From Collybia mongolica (Eukaryota; Basidiomycota; Agaricomycetes; Agaricales; Clitocybaceae), in assembly GCA_013420905.1 (NCBI GenBank), contig JAAXNY010000013.1, forward strand, positions 1,426,001 through 1,490,000: 64,000 nucleotides of DNA, in the 5' to 3' direction. The translations under genes were made by a program, and so were the position numbers. A model generated the notes under the pieces. The model worked only from the letters and a program-made list of their open reading frames with translations, did no database searches and was not told the origin of the DNA. Below, one piece after another: positions 22,849-35,769 of this stretch. The first letter of the stretch is position 1, and each line of letters opens with the position of its first letter.

Positions 22849-25800
22849 ATGCGTCCCCTAGTGTGCTCCATAGTATGGGTTTCTTTGGCCCTTACAATAG
22901 CCGGAACAAATGCCGCCACGAACCTCACATCTCTTGTCAACCTCTTCATTGGTACTGCCTCTGGCGCAAATGGTGATAGCGGTGGGAACGCCTTTCCAGG
23001 TAAGTATTCGAGTAGTTTAACGCGACAACCTTCTTCATAACTTGGGATACTACAGGTGCGGCGGTCCCGTACGCGATGGTCAAAGTTAGTCATTACCCAT
23101 CTTCATCACTGCCCCCAGAGTCAAACCTTCCTACATAGGTTGGCATAGATGTCAGCACTACACCCCGCCAAGCTGGATACATTGCAGATAACTCTTCCAT
23201 CACTGGCATCTCCCTCATGCACGACGAAGGTACCGGAGGGAACACCAATGGCGGCTACGGGATATTCCCACTTTTCCCACTCACGAACTGCACTTTCACG
23301 TCCTGCCCTGTGGGGCTTTCCGCTCGACAAGCTCTGCGCGCAGCTGGGGCAGATGGTGAGATTTGCAATGGATGCATAGCCCTCGCTTTTCTGATACTGG
23401 TTTTCCAGTTGCACGTCCAGGGTACTTTACTACAAAATTTGTCAACGGGATTCAAACCGAAACGACCTCAACACGAAGAGCTGGACTAATCCGTTTCACT
23501 TACCCTTCCACCTCCTCCCCGAATAACCACGTAGTCGTAGACCTCACGAACGACTTGGGGCGATCTTTTGAGGGTGGTAGTATTGCAGTCTCATCCTCAG
23601 GACGGGTCAAACTCAGTGGCACCTACCTTCAGGTACGTTTCCCTCGTATCATGTTCCACAGCACATCTAGAACTGAATGTAAATAGAGCTACGGCACGGA
23701 CAACTACACAGTATACGCGTGCTACGACTTCAACTCGACCAACCTCAAGGCATCCGGAACATACCGCTCTATCTCGAGCAGTAGCCCCACGAACATTACC
23801 GTCAGCCCAAACACGAACTCGCTCAACTTCCCCTTCACCTCTAGCGTCAATCGGGTCCAGGCCGGTGCCTTGCTATCGTTTAATACATCCACCATCCTCG
23901 CACGGTTCGGAGTCTCGTTCAAAGGCACTGAACAGGCATGTGCCAATGCCGAGGAAGAAATACCGGATTGGGATTGGGACGCAGTCGAGACCGCTTCGCG
24001 AACCAAATGGGAGGACGTACTTAATCGGGTGTCGACGGATCCATCAAAGCAGGATGCGAATGTGTTGAAGTTATTCTACTCTTCTGTGAGTGAAAGCTTT
24101 CTGAGTGGTCACTTTTGCGATCTCTGAACTAATGGTGACAGCTATACCGCGCTTCCTTGGTACCCGCCAATCTGACTAACGAGAACCCATACTGGACCTC
24201 AGACTACCCTTTCTATGACGCGCTGTTCTGGTGAGTGCACGGCCAGTGTAGGCTTCCCAGATCGCGACACTGACATTTTCATTCACCCAAAGTTCCTGGG
24301 ACACGTTCCGCACAGTCCACCCTCTTCTTTCTATCACCTCTCCCCGCGAATGGGCTGAAATCGTTAACGCCTATGTAGACGGTTGGAGAAACACTGGTAA
24401 ACCTGCCCCCATTGATACTGGACAACCAGTTAACAGCCAACAGGGTTCATTCCAGAATGCCGTGCGAACACCAAGGCGTACGCATACTCGCATCATCTTC
24501 AACATTGGATGCCTTACTGACATTTCAAATACAGTGGCTACGTTCAGGGTGGGAGCGACGGGATGCCCATCCTTGGCGACTTTGCAGTGAAATATGGACC
24601 ACGAACGCAAGAGCTCGGTGTTCCTGCCAACGACCTCTATCAAGCACTAGTGGACACAGCCGAGAATACAGTAAGTCAGATTTAGAAATATATCCCCCCG
24701 TCCCTCAAATCCCCCTCTGCAGCCTCCAGATTGGTATCGAGGTTATTCCGAAATTTCCTGAATCTCGAAATATACTTATAATGTTTCCGATAGTCGGAAG
24801 GCAAAACACGGCGTGGAAGCAATTTGGGTTCATCCCCACTGCGTGGGTGGATCCCAGCGGCTCCACTGGATTGGCAACTAGGGAAGCTTCACGGGCTTTT
24901 GAAGTGAGCACACTTCTTCACTCTCATCTCCCAGGCCCATATACCCATCTCACCCTATAGTACGCCCTTGGCGACTTTGCAGTCCGCCAAGCCGGTATCG
25001 TACTCAAGAAGTCCGCTTCCGACATCGCAAAGTACGCCAACCGGTCAATGAATTTTGTGAACATGTGGGACCCAAACGTCACCTCGGAAGGATTCTCTGG
25101 CTTCGCTCAGCGCCGATTCGTCGTACGTTTGTTCCATAAATTACACCTTGAGAGCGGCTGACAAGCATGCCAGAACGGGTCCTTTGCGTTCAGCCCGCCG
25201 GACGCGTGCTCACCAGTTGATCCCGTCGGACATTCTTGCGCACGCGGAGATGATAACAATGTGGGCTTTTATGAATGTGAGTGTCCGATGCAGAGATTCC
25301 ATTATATACCTGTTCACTGACTTTCCACCAGCTTCTTCGTGGGAGATGAGTTTCTTCGCCCCTCACTCCATGTCAACCATCGTCAAGCTCATGGGAGGGA
25401 CTGCCACGTTCCTCAACCGGGTGTAAGTCCCATTCCACCTCCACCAGTCTTATTCTCTAACTCCGTTTCTAGAAACACTTACTTCTCAAAGGGGTACTTC
25501 CAAGCCGGTAACGAGCCCTCCTTTGAGATTCCCTGGATCTACCATTACGGAAACAGACCCGATCTGAGTGCTCTGCGCGTCAGGGATGTCGTTTACAAAA
25601 ACTTCAACACAAAAATTAACGGGTACGCGTTTTCCCCTTTCGGAACCCCCGATGGTGGCGCTTACGCTTTAGACTCAGACTCCCCGGGAATGACGATTCG
25701 GGCGCCATGGCTTCCCTACTCGCATTCCACATTATGGGTCTCTACCCTGTCGCGGCCTCAAAGCAGCTACTCATCGGCTCTCCCTTTCTCTCTTCATTCA

Positions 25801-26087
25801 CCATCCACAACAACTTCTTTAACACCCAAACCACATTTACGGTGAAGAACTTTGACAGCACCACGCTGGTTGCGGCTCCGCCGGCCGGAAGCAGGATCTA
25901 CGTGAAGGCCATCACCATCAACGGGAAGGCCAGCCCCAGCCTATGCTGGATAAATTTTGATGACGTCGTTGGTGGGGGAGAGATAGTCATTGAGGTTTAT
26001 GGAGATGCGACTGCGGCCGCTAGCGCCGGATGTGGGAATGCTCCGAGTGCCCTCCCTGATTCACTAGAGACGGGTGGATTCTCGTGA
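22849..26087 (+). CDS. Secreted GH92 alpha-1,2-mannosidase
   Basis: Glycoside hydrolase family 92 exo-acting, Ca-dependent alpha-mannosidase, probably trimming mannose from glycoproteins or mannans outside the cell. A signal peptide (MRPLVCSIVWVSLALTIAG) precedes NLFIGTASGANGDSGGNAFP, the family's N-terminal motif. Further blocks: MHDEGTGGNTNGGYG, FYDALFCSWDTFRTVHPLL, YVQGGSDGMPILGDFAVKYG, QNTAWKQFGFIP, AGNEPSFEIPWIYHYGNRPD (catalytic Glu) and PGNDDSGAMASLLAFHIMG (general-base Asp region). About a dozen short introns interrupt it, including one of about 52 nt joining DWYR to GRQNT and one before the PGNDD block. TGA is at 26085-26087 after LETGGFS. All core motifs are kept, so it should be active. 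Several N-glycosylation sites. Confidence 0.93.
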
Positions 26088-26208
26088 GTTATTCTCAAAA
26101 ACCCCCGCAGGCTCCAGTGTATCTTCACAAGTGGACAAATGAAAACGAAATTATTAAGGGGAGCAACGATTACATGGTACAAGCTAGGTTATCAACTGGA
26201 TTTGGCAG

Positions 26209-26633
26209 CTACGAGACGGCTACTTGTTTAGTTCCGCGCCTCTCGCCCTGAGCTCTTCTCGAGACTGGTAAGGAGTCATGAGGCCGTCAGATAATGCGAT
26301 TGAGCATTAACACTCACTAAAGGTTCCTCGAGGTTGTTCATGATCTGTTGGCTAGGAACATGAGGGTCCCTTGCGTGGTGAGCAGCCATTGGGTCACTCG
26401 TGGCCAGACCTCCTCCTGGTTGATTGTCACGCTGGAGATCAGCAGGATCATTCGTTTTCTGGATAGAATATCAGCTCAGATCAGCCTCGATAGCCTGTGG
26501 CGACAATACTCACAGCAGGATGAGGCTGGATCGAAAATGACTGCTCCCCAGAGGTGGTGCTGGCCGACTTGTCTTGAGACCCGCTTTTGCGCTTCAGCGC
26601 CTTGCTCTTGAGCTTATTGAAGAAAGAAGACAT
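26209..26633 (-). CDS. Small conserved fungal protein of unknown function
   Basis: Three exons read by eye: 26514-26633, 26318-26458 and 26209-26264, with introns of 55 and 53 nt bearing clear GTGAGT donors. The product of about 105 residues starts MSSFFNKLKSKALKRK, has a Ser/Thr/Gln-rich middle, and ends with a motif IMNNLEEPLSREELRARRG before VAVS and TAG. The NLE-P-SREEL pattern recurs in small agaricomycete proteins (memory, unverified). A basic amphipathic N-terminus could bind membrane; no signal peptide. The coherent frame across both introns supports reality. Function unknown. Confidence 0.65.
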
Positions 26634-26971
26634 GATTGTTTGGATATGAGTGAGCGGATATGGCTTTTCGCGATAGATTAGAGTGGGAGGAGTGGATGTG
26701 GTAGGATTGTGAATTGTAAGCCCAAAAGAGTTGCTTATAAGCCCCTTATAAACACCTGCGGGACTTGTAAGCAAATGACTAGGTTTAGCTGTGCAAGTGT
26801 AAGCTTGTTGGACTGCTCCTATTGTTCGATGACGTCATACTCTGGTTCCCTTATGTGGAGCAGCGAGATACACCCATGTGTAATGCTCGAAACACGCAGT
26901 AACTACATATATTCAAGCAAAAGATAAAATCGAAATTCGTATTGCTCCGAGCCACCAAATCCGTCCCAACT
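26634..26971. other. Intergenic region
   Basis: About 340 nt between the small gene's 5' end and the calmodulin paralog's 3' end; contains the CRE-like site. No gene seen. Confidence 0.45.
26830..26837. promoter_or_regulatory. CRE-like palindrome TGACGTCA
   Basis: Perfect TGACGTCA about 200 nt upstream of the small gene at 26209-26633. Such sites bind bZIP factors of the ATF/CREB type. The role is inferred; another copy lies at 27758-27765 in intron 1 of the calmodulin paralog. Confidence 0.35.
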
Positions 26972-27830
26972 TCATTGTGTGGATGTAGACATCATCTAAA
27001 AGATCATGAAGTTTCTGCTCAATAGCTATTAGCAAGAATAATTACCTTCTTGAACTCTGGAAATGTATAAAAAAAGTATCAGCTCATCGATCATGTGTAG
27101 GATGAAGAGAGACATACCCGCGTAGCTAATCTCTCCATCATTATTCTCATCGGCCTCCCTTATCATCTCATTGATCTCATGCGCTGTCAAGTTCTCGCCT
27201 ACTCAAGATTGTTGATGAGAGGTCGTTAAAAGGAAGCCAGCAAGCACTCACCCAAGCTCTGCATTACGTGCTTCAACTCGGTAACACTGATGGAGCCACT
27301 TCCGTCCTTATCAAACACCCCAAAAGCCAGCCTCATTTCCTCTTCCTCATCACCGTCCTTCGTTTGCTTCACCATCAAAGCGAGGAACTCCTCAAAATCG
27401 ATGATGCCGTTTGCATCGATATCGACTTCGTTGATCATGTCCTGGAGCTCGGCATCAGTCGGATTCTGGCCTAGAGAACGCATCACTGTCCCCAGCTCGA
27501 GGCTGCTGATCGTGCCGTCGTTGTCTGCAAACGAGGGTGAGTTCCTATCAATAAGCCGTACAACCACCCTCACCCTTGTCAAAGAGCGAAAATGCCTCTT
27601 TGAATTCTGTAGACCGTTCATTAGTGAACGGCATCGTAAGACATCGGTGTATGCGCACCGGCGATCGTTTCTGGGGTCGGTTTCGTACATATAATAAGCT
27701 ATTAAAGATCAGAGGTCGACCGAAAACGCGTACCATCTGGCTGAAAATAATATAAGATGACGTCAACGACGAGCTCGGTGATGCTGAAAGCAGATACTAG
27801 AGCAGAACGTACCAAGGCTGCACGGGACAT
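26972..27830 (-). CDS. Divergent calmodulin paralog with four intact EF-hands
   Basis: Spliced by eye into eight exons: 27813-27830, 27734-27740, 27659-27670, 27574-27606, 27252-27524, 27118-27198, 27046-27056 and 26972-26995, giving 152 residues. It starts [23 protein letters not shown]. The four loops are [36 protein letters not shown] and [12 protein letters not shown]; each keeps the ligands at positions 1, 3, 5 and 12, so calcium binding is expected. Differences from calmodulin cluster in the central linker ([13 protein letters not shown]) and the last helix, ending KKMMSTSTQ. The six internal exon lengths equal those of the calmodulin gene 0.5 kb upstream, which shows tandem duplication. 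Probably a Ca sensor with different targets. An ATG at 27634 is a shadow inside an intron. Confidence 0.85.
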
Positions 27831-28325
27831 AACTGATATTCTTTGTAGGAGAGGGTATGTTATGTGCAAGTCGATCGGGAGGTTAGAAGATGGGAGTTTG
27901 TTAGGAGACCAAGAGTGCCCTGGGCAAGTTATTTATACCGCCAGATTGCATGGAAAGGCACAGGTATTCCTCCCGTCTCCAGGTACACAGAATATTACAG
28001 TCAGAACGAGCATCCATGACGTCGACCAGCAATTGGCGGAATTAGCTGTGTTGGTGTATAGTGCACAGCTCAATTATTTTAACGGATGTTGTTGGCCTAG
28101 CCGAGGTGGCGGTGTTACATTGGAAAATTCAAATACATATCATCTACAGGTGACGCAAACACCATTGCAGCCCAGTCCAGCCCAGTGCGCGTTTATTATC
28201 CCAATACTGAATTCGACCGCTGGTGTAACATACATGGATAAGATATAAGAGTTACAAGGTGAACACAACTTTTCGCTTCTTCCCTGACCATCGATAAGAT
28301 AAGGCTGATCGATCAAAAGCAGAGA
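27831..28325. other. Intergenic region between the two calmodulin genes
   Basis: About 495 nt holding the paralog's promoter and calmodulin's 3' flank. A plus-strand frame of 163 codons (27757-28248) crosses it but overlaps the paralog's first exons and resembles nothing known to me. Confidence 0.45.
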
Positions 28326-29160
<835 letters not shown>

Positions 29161-30215
29161 GGTGTAAAGATCAAGTTGGGCGGAGGGTTCAGGTCCCTTG
29201 TGAGTTGAAGAGGGAGCACCGATTGTGATCGCGGCAATCGCCGCTTGGAGACGTCTTGTGCACGTGGAACCCGCGACTCTGCAAGATATTTATTGTTCTC
29301 CGCATCGCCGCTGCCCACCATGAATGCAGCAGTCAGCCATGATCTCCTTAACATTATAACCCTCGACACCTCTCAAACTTTGTCCTCCATTGCGAGAATA
29401 GGATAACTCTGTCCTACCACCAATGCCTTGACAAAACCGGATCACGACCGATTAATTGGGACCACAGCGACAAATGACAATTCCCATCTTTGTTGAAATT
29501 TTCATAAAGACGAAACCGGACAGACTTGAGTTACAACGCAGAATACGATTGGCCCCTTGCACAACTGTCCATCAACGCTCGAACTCGTCACTGGAACCGC
29601 CATCCATGACTGCTCAAGACTATTCGCTTCCAAAGTGCTAAGGGGACACTAGAGGCATCTACATCTATCAAAGAAGATGAAGGCCACAATGGGGGGATCT
29701 ATCAAGTCCTAGCCTTCTCAAGCATGGTCACTGAGAACCCAACAATTAACCTAGAGATGTTAGGGGATATTGACACCGTGGCATAAAATACAAGGACTGG
29801 TACTTTTGTGCAGTATGTGTTTCACGGCATCGCTGAAAACTCAAAGCTTTACGCCCGCCATTTTTCCGCAAGAACAGACGTATGACTGAAATTTACTTGG
29901 ATCATCACGACTTCTGTCAATGTAGTAATGAGTGATTGTGGAATACCTCATGATCGTGGCCATCCCTAACGTCACGATCAATACTTCTCAACTTCACAGC
30001 AAATTGAAATTAACAATTATATACTTCCCACACCCACGGATGCTTGCTGGTGTTGCGTCTAAGTCGGCTTGAGAGGATACATAAACAGCGCCAGATAAAG
30101 CACGGGCGAATATTGCTAGCACCGTGTGCCCAACAACGTCCAACCAAATATCCTCCCTCTAGTCATTCTAATCTGCGATTACTATTTTTCCCCTTACGTC
30201 AACTGGTCCCCCACG
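29161..30215. other. Divergent intergenic region, calmodulin / seven-helix gene
   Basis: About 1.05 kb containing both promoters. No convincing coding frame or repeat. Confidence 0.45.
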
Positions 30216-31757
30216 ATGACGGGAATCCCTGGGCGAGCCAGCATCCCCGATGAAGAAGAAGTCGCTGACATGTTACCACCAGCTGTGTTGGTAAGGCTGT
30301 CTTGACTGTGATGGCAAGCACTAACGACTCTATTCCATGATACCTATCACAGGTGGAGGCACTTCTTTATGGTGCGTAATTACCTCCTACACAAACTCTC
30401 AACAACGTTCACTAGCTTTCTGACAGGAGCCCATCTTGTTCTGTATTGCTTATGTGCGCTCATCCTTCTGAAACGGAGGAAAACATCCCAGCTAGTCATC
30501 TTGTTTGCCGTCACCATTATGTTTGCCTTGACCACAACAGACGTTGCCATATCGTTTCGCATGCTCCTCCATGACATTCCAAAAGTCGTCAAGCACGAGA
30601 TGGATCTCCTGACAGCTGTCAAACGTGCATCTTACAAGACCCCTCTCTTTATAACAAACAAGTGGGTCCGTGTGATGTTCCCATCCCATGCAAGGAATTC
30701 AATTCTTTCTTATAGCTTCCTTGCTGATGGCTTCTTGGTGTGCATCTATCACTACCCCGGCGGTTCTCTGAAGTGAGATAATATCAAGGTTTATCGGTGC
30801 TATATGATCTGGAGCAAGCGGAAGTACATCTTGATAGGCTCAGTAATTCTGCTAGTCGCAGATACTGGTATGTCTACCCGCCTTTTTACATGTTCCTCTT
30901 CACCTCGTCATCTCATAGTTTTGGGATACGTCAACGCCAACGGGTCAATATTCATCTTCAGTAAAATCACGACGCCTTTGTTCCTTTGGACCACTTTGGC
31001 GATTAACATAGTCATGACTTGTGCAACAGGTGTGTGACATTATAAACTGATACCCCTCAGACATTAAACAACCCATCTTGGGAACGTATGGCGACAGCCG
31101 GGCGTATCTGGTGGATCACTCGTACTGTACGGCCCTTCCTAACAAAGCAAGCGGCTCGCCGACGCTTCATCGCTATGACGGTTCTGTAGGCCCCTTCCTA
31201 GTTCCCGGTAGCTGTGCGGATTGACCATACTGTTAAAACCAGGATTGAATCTGGTGCAATCTATTCCGCTTCTCTGATGTTATTTTTGATCACGTCGCCC
31301 CGCCAGTACAGTGTGCGTAATCCTGTACATATCTCAGATTGTGTCTAATGCTCTGGTGTACATAGCTGCTCCTAGAAATTATTCCAATCCGGCTTGTCGT
31401 GAGTGCCCTAGTCTGTCATGCTATATGATTTCCACAATGACAAAAAAATTCATGCAGGGAATCGTGCCAATACTGATAATCGTCCAAGTCGAGCTCGGGA
31501 GAGGCGCCAATTTTGAAGAATTCGAGAGACATCCACAATCACCATCACGAGCTGGGACTTCCCGCTTGGAAAGTCTGAAGAAAAAGTTAGGGGCTTTGGA
31601 GGTTTCAACCACGTCTCCGAAGACCCTAAGAACAGAAATACAGCTGACAACTGTGACGGAGAGGTATCAGGGTTTCGTTGATGTTGCACCCTCTTCTCAG
31701 GTTTTCATTGAGCCTCCACCGAATGCTCAACAAACATCTCAAAGATACCACTGGTAG
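30216..31757 (+). CDS. Seven-helix membrane protein, copy 1
   Basis: Multi-pass membrane protein of a family expanded in agaricomycetes, function unknown. From ATG 30216 (MTGIPGRASIPDEEEVADML) the exons join to VEALLYGAHLVLYCLCALIL, KTSQLVILFAVTIMFALTTT, FLADGFLVYRCYMIW, YILIGSVILLVADTV, SKITTPLFLWTTLAINIVMT, AGRIWWITR, IESGAIYSASLML and GIVPILIIVQVELGRG. Hydrophobic stretches allow about seven helices. The polar Ser/Thr/Pro-rich tail (from RGANFEEFERHPQ to QRYHW) is predicted cytosolic. The YRCY-(M/V)-IW and GRIWWI motifs are typical of these proteins. They look GPCR-like in topology, but no class signature or ligand can be given. Introns are 45-75 nt. A paralog follows in tandem. Confidence 0.75.
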
Positions 31758-32545
31758 ATGTTATATTTACGGTGGGTTGCCTGTAATAAAAATGGCACGC
31801 CTTCCAGATCAAAGAGTATTTCGAGAACTTCGCTTATCAGCAATGTCTGTATATACATTTCACCATTTCGGTGTTGGAATTGTTTACCTCTTAAAAGTGA
31901 GCGAAACATAGACAGAATTACAATCTCACTAGTAGAGGAGAAAACAGGTACGGATTTCCCTGTCATAACTGGTGTAATATTCCCATTTCGTTTGGCATTA
32001 TTAGCCCCAACTCTACTCCATACAACACCCTTTCATTCCAGCCGAAGGCCTGAACTTTGAAAATTGCAAAATTTTACTATGTATGCCTCCCTGAGAGCAA
32101 CCCGAATAATTAAATCAATAAAGAAAGCTGGAGAGCCCTATAATGGGAATTGACAGCCATCTATGAAGGATCGGACCTCAATGCGAGTCGTTGTACCTAT
32201 AAAGGCTGATTTGCAAAACTAGGTGACCAGGCAGTGATAATACCCCGAGGGTTTTGTTTGAACAGCCAAAAAAAATTCTAGGCTGGCTGTGCCAAACAAA
32301 TAAAATCATCACCTATATCAAGCCCTTCCATGACTACAGGACCTGATATCATTCCCTCCAGGCGAATCAATGATTAACAAAAAATCCATCACGCTCAGAA
32401 GTCAATCATTTCTAAGTACTGGTCTATTGCATCACCAGACTATAAAAAATGGGGCTATTCTTTTTTTGCACTGCACATGCATATAAGTTTCTGCCCCCAT
32501 CTTCACATGTTTGCGCTTTACCTTCGCTAGTCAGTGATCAGATAT
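31758..32545. other. Intergenic region between seven-helix genes
   Basis: About 790 nt. A TATAAAAA at 32441-32448, about 100 nt before the next ATG, is a plausible TATA element. Nothing else recognised. Confidence 0.45.
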
Positions 32546-33937
32546 ATGATTTCTAACAGAGGTTTTGAAGCTGGCCCAACCTCAGCTGGTCTTCCTGTGG
32601 CGATCCTGGTGAGCAACATCTATTATGTTCGCCGCGTTGATATCCTTACGGAGTGCCTGACCATGACAGGTAGAATCTCTTCTATATGGTTCGTGGTAAC
32701 CGATATGTTTAACAGTCACTAGTCACTGAAAATGTGGTTTAAAGGGGTGCAGCTTGTGTTGTTCTGCATCTGCGTCTACGTCCTTATCCAACGAAGAAGT
32801 TCAAGCCGGCTAGTATTGCTAATAGTTGTTACGACAATGTTTGCGCTAGCTACCGTGGACCTTGCCATATCTTTTCGGATGATCGTTGACGATCTCCAGG
32901 CCCTCGCTGACACAAGTTCAAATGTCGCACTTACGCACCTATACCCGAAGAACCCTCTATATGTGACGAACAAGTGAGTTTCACAAACTGCTGATGTACA
33001 ACTGGATTTAATGTTTATTTGTTCACCTGTAAGCTTCCTTGCTGATGCACTCCTGGTATAACTTCTTACAATCTACGTCACACGTTCGACCCTGACTCGA
33101 ACCCTAGCTTTACCGCTGCTACGTCATATGGAAGGGTCAACGATATCTCGTCATAGGCTCCGCTATCTTGCTTGTTGCTGACACAGGCTGGTTCACATCT
33201 TTTTGTTTCTATCCTTCAGCCAATGACCATGATTTATATTTCATAGTCTGGGGTTATGTTAGTATTGGAACAGCAATGTTTTCTCTGAAAAGTACTTTTA
33301 CTTCTTTGTTCCTTTGGAGTGTGTTCGCATATAACCTCATAATGACAGCCGCCACAGGTGTGTCACAATCATGATTATCTCTGAACAGACGGTTGATATC
33401 AATTTGTCAGCGGGTCGCATCTGGTGGATTGCTCGCACCGGTCGTCGCCTGTTAGAGGAGCAAGCGTTGAAACGGTACAATACTGCTGTGGTGATCCTGT
33501 GAGTGCCATCATATGGCGTTTTGCGCCGGAGGCTGACTATTTGTAGTGTTGAATCAGGAGCAATTTATAGCATCTCTTTACTAGTAATGCTTTTGATGCC
33601 TGAAAAACCCTACAAGGTTTGTCATGGTCCGATAGTTCCAATGTCATGCTTACCTGCATAATTTCAGCTCATATTCCAAGTTATCGTAATCCGACTTGTT
33701 GTTAGTCCCACCAAAGTCCAACTGTTTGAAAAAAAACACTGATTACATATATTACAGGCAATTATGCCAACCCTCATGATCGTTCAGGCTGAGCTTGGGA
33801 AAAGTAGCAGGGAAATTGGAGAGAAATTGGAGCTTATGAACCGTCCCAGAAACTCGAAAACATTTTCCATTATTGTACACAGCCGACCAGCCGCCAGTAT
33901 GTCCTCAGATATTGAGGAACAAGCTTCTCGAAAATAA
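32546..33937 (+). CDS. Seven-helix membrane protein, copy 2
   Basis: Tandem paralog of the gene at 30216. From ATG 32546 (MISNRGFEAGPTSAGLPVAI) exons give VQLVLFCICVYVLIQRR, LVLLIVVTTMFALATVDLAI, FLADALLLYRCYVIW, YLVIGSAILLVADTVWGYV, TFTSLFLWSVFAYNLIMTAA, AGRIWWIARTGRRLL, VESGAIYSISLLVMLL and IMPTLMIVQAELGKS. The intron after the VADT segment and the exon ending AGRIWWI match copy 1. The tail (REIGEKLELMNRPRN to EEQASRK) is shorter and unrelated to that of copy 1, so coupling partners may differ. The N-terminal exon is less certain: copy 1 has a DEEE-rich start not seen here. Function unknown. Confidence 0.7.
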
Positions 33938-33961
33938 TTTGGGGCACGCTGAGATCTCCGC

Positions 33962-34725
33962 CTAGCCCCCAATCTTATCTAGCACAAAATTACTTGCAGC
34001 GGTTTTATATTTAGTAGCGTATCTGAGATGGATGATGGTGCTGCTGCCACCAGCACAGAAAGGGTCGCCGGTATCACAGAAGGAAGCAATCTTCGCGGCT
34101 TGCGGCTCTAAAGTACCGGCGCGGCGGGCGAAGAGACCATTGCGAACGTTTCCGGTGCCTAGACAGGCCGCAGAAATAAATCAGTATCTGGACTTGATGC
34201 GAAACAATCGTGAATCTCTTCCTACCTTTCTGAAAGCTCTCGCCACGAACATGGGCCGGATCACCCATTAAGACGATAGCAGCGACTATAAATAAGGCTT
34301 TATGATAGATTCTGGAACTATAATTTTTACGTGATACCTACCATTGGGGCATTAGCCTGAAGCACGTCTCCAGAGACATGCGCACCTTGACTGTACCCCA
34401 TCAACACAATCTTTGTATTGGGGCAAGCGGTAGTCTTGCGGGCGAGTAAAATCTTCATAGCGGCGACACCAGCCGATTGCGAGCTCTGATAGGGAGCAAG
34501 AAGAGCGGGGTAGTCTACCGCCTCCCGGCTAACGGTTTGTTTACTGCGAAAGATAACGTCGCTGACGACTGCGCCGATGATCCCCTCTCCGGGTCGCTCA
34601 GTTGAAGCACGTGCGGTGATGATGTGAATTGCAGGGCATCCGGTATTGGTGGGGGGGATTGGACTAGCCAGCGCACCAGTAAGGAAAGTACTGAGAACGA
34701 ACAGAATCGTCTTGTTGGAAAGCAT
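33962..34725 (-). CDS. Secreted cutinase-type esterase (CE5)
   Basis: Serine esterase of the cutinase / acetylxylan esterase family, an alpha/beta hydrolase attacking cutin or acetylated xylan outside the cell. Signal peptide MLSNKTILFVLSTFLTGALA, then GCPAIHIITARASTERPGEG, a classical family motif with oxyanion-hole residues. The nucleophile elbow is GYSQGAH. Two introns (about 34288-34338 and 34158-34222) lead to AAIVLMGDPAHVRGESFQK and IASFCDTGDPFCAGG (catalytic Asp). IIHLRYATKYKTAASNF holds the catalytic His. TAG is at 33962-33964. The full triad and disulphide cysteines are visible, so it should be active. Cutinase versus acetylxylan esterase cannot be told from sequence alone. Confidence 0.9.
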
Positions 34726-35769
34726 CTCGGGAGAGGAAACAAAAAATATAGTTAGAATGGGGGAAGGTGAAGGCTAGCTTGGGAAATACTAGTAAGACAT
34801 ATTTCCCTGTCTTTATACTCTCTGAGGATATGTTGAACAGGACCCGATGGTCTCCCTCAAGTATCACGATGTCGGTTTGGATATCAAATACGATTACGAT
34901 ATGTGAGTTAACGAGGGTAGCTAAGCCCAGAGTGTACCAAATTGGGTTGAAATGACATCCAAAACCGGGAACCATTTCGAAAAGGCTAGTGACATAATAT
35001 ACCTGAAAAAAGTGAAAGGGCTAGAACGACATAGTTGACTCGGGTGTTGACCTTCCGTTGTTTACTTATCAGTGAGCGTAGCTACGTTACTATCTCGAAA
35101 TTACTATCTTGATATATGGAGATGGCGGTTTCTAAGATTCATTCACAGGTCCCTGGAAGGTCTGCACCCGGTCAAAGACGGACTGTTATTTGACTGCTTC
35201 CGACACAATTATCATTGTTTACATTACGCTTTGGCCGTAGAGTCGGCGGCGTGAACACGTCTGAAGAAGGGTGGACTTTAGTAACAGTTACCTAGGCATT
35301 TAATGTTGAGGATTTATTTTTCCGTGATCAACGACATTCAGCAGCGCGCTGGAAAGGTAAGAGATGGCTGGGTTAGGGAAAATTGAGAGTCAGCAGGGTG
35401 GCGAGAGTCCAATCTAATCGTCCGGCTTTGTGCACGAGCTAGGTTCTCCGCCCTTCGCTGACCGATAATACGAGCATGCCGTGTTGCAACAGGGTGACTA
35501 TCGGGATGGGAACGGGGTGGAAACACAGGCGGGCTTATTGAAGGAGTTGTGCATGATATTCTTGCTCTAGTCCCTCGCCCACTAGCTCTAATCGAAAATC
35601 GAGAGGCAAGGTTGCTCAATTGAGGAAAGGCGAGTCGTCTTCTACTGTGAGACCTCACAAGCTCAGAAGGCTTGCCTGTGAAGCGTAAAAATATATTATT
35701 TGAAGCCAAATCACGGATTTCCTGTGCAGTTTTTCGCTCATAGCATGAACCAGGTCCATAGTTTGAGGG
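34726..35769. other. Intergenic region
   Basis: About 1.04 kb between the CE5 promoter side and the 3' end of NDUFA2. A minus-strand frame of 123 codons (35338-35709) is Arg/Ser-rich and has no other support. Confidence 0.4.

Noticed and set aside
27548..27766. Calmodulin paralog starting at ATG 27634 (MPFTNERST)
   Set aside because: The segment before AATTC ends in CTACAG and matches the intron position in calmodulin; upstream 12- and 7-nt exons give a better N-terminus.
27757..28248. Plus-strand 163-codon open frame between the calmodulin genes
   Set aside because: It overlaps the first two exons of the calmodulin paralog on the other strand, resembles no family I know, and a frame of this length is expected about once by chance in such a window.
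35338..35709. Minus-strand Arg/Ser-rich 123-codon frame downstream of NDUFA2
   Set aside because: No homology, no splice link to NDUFA2, and low-complexity composition.
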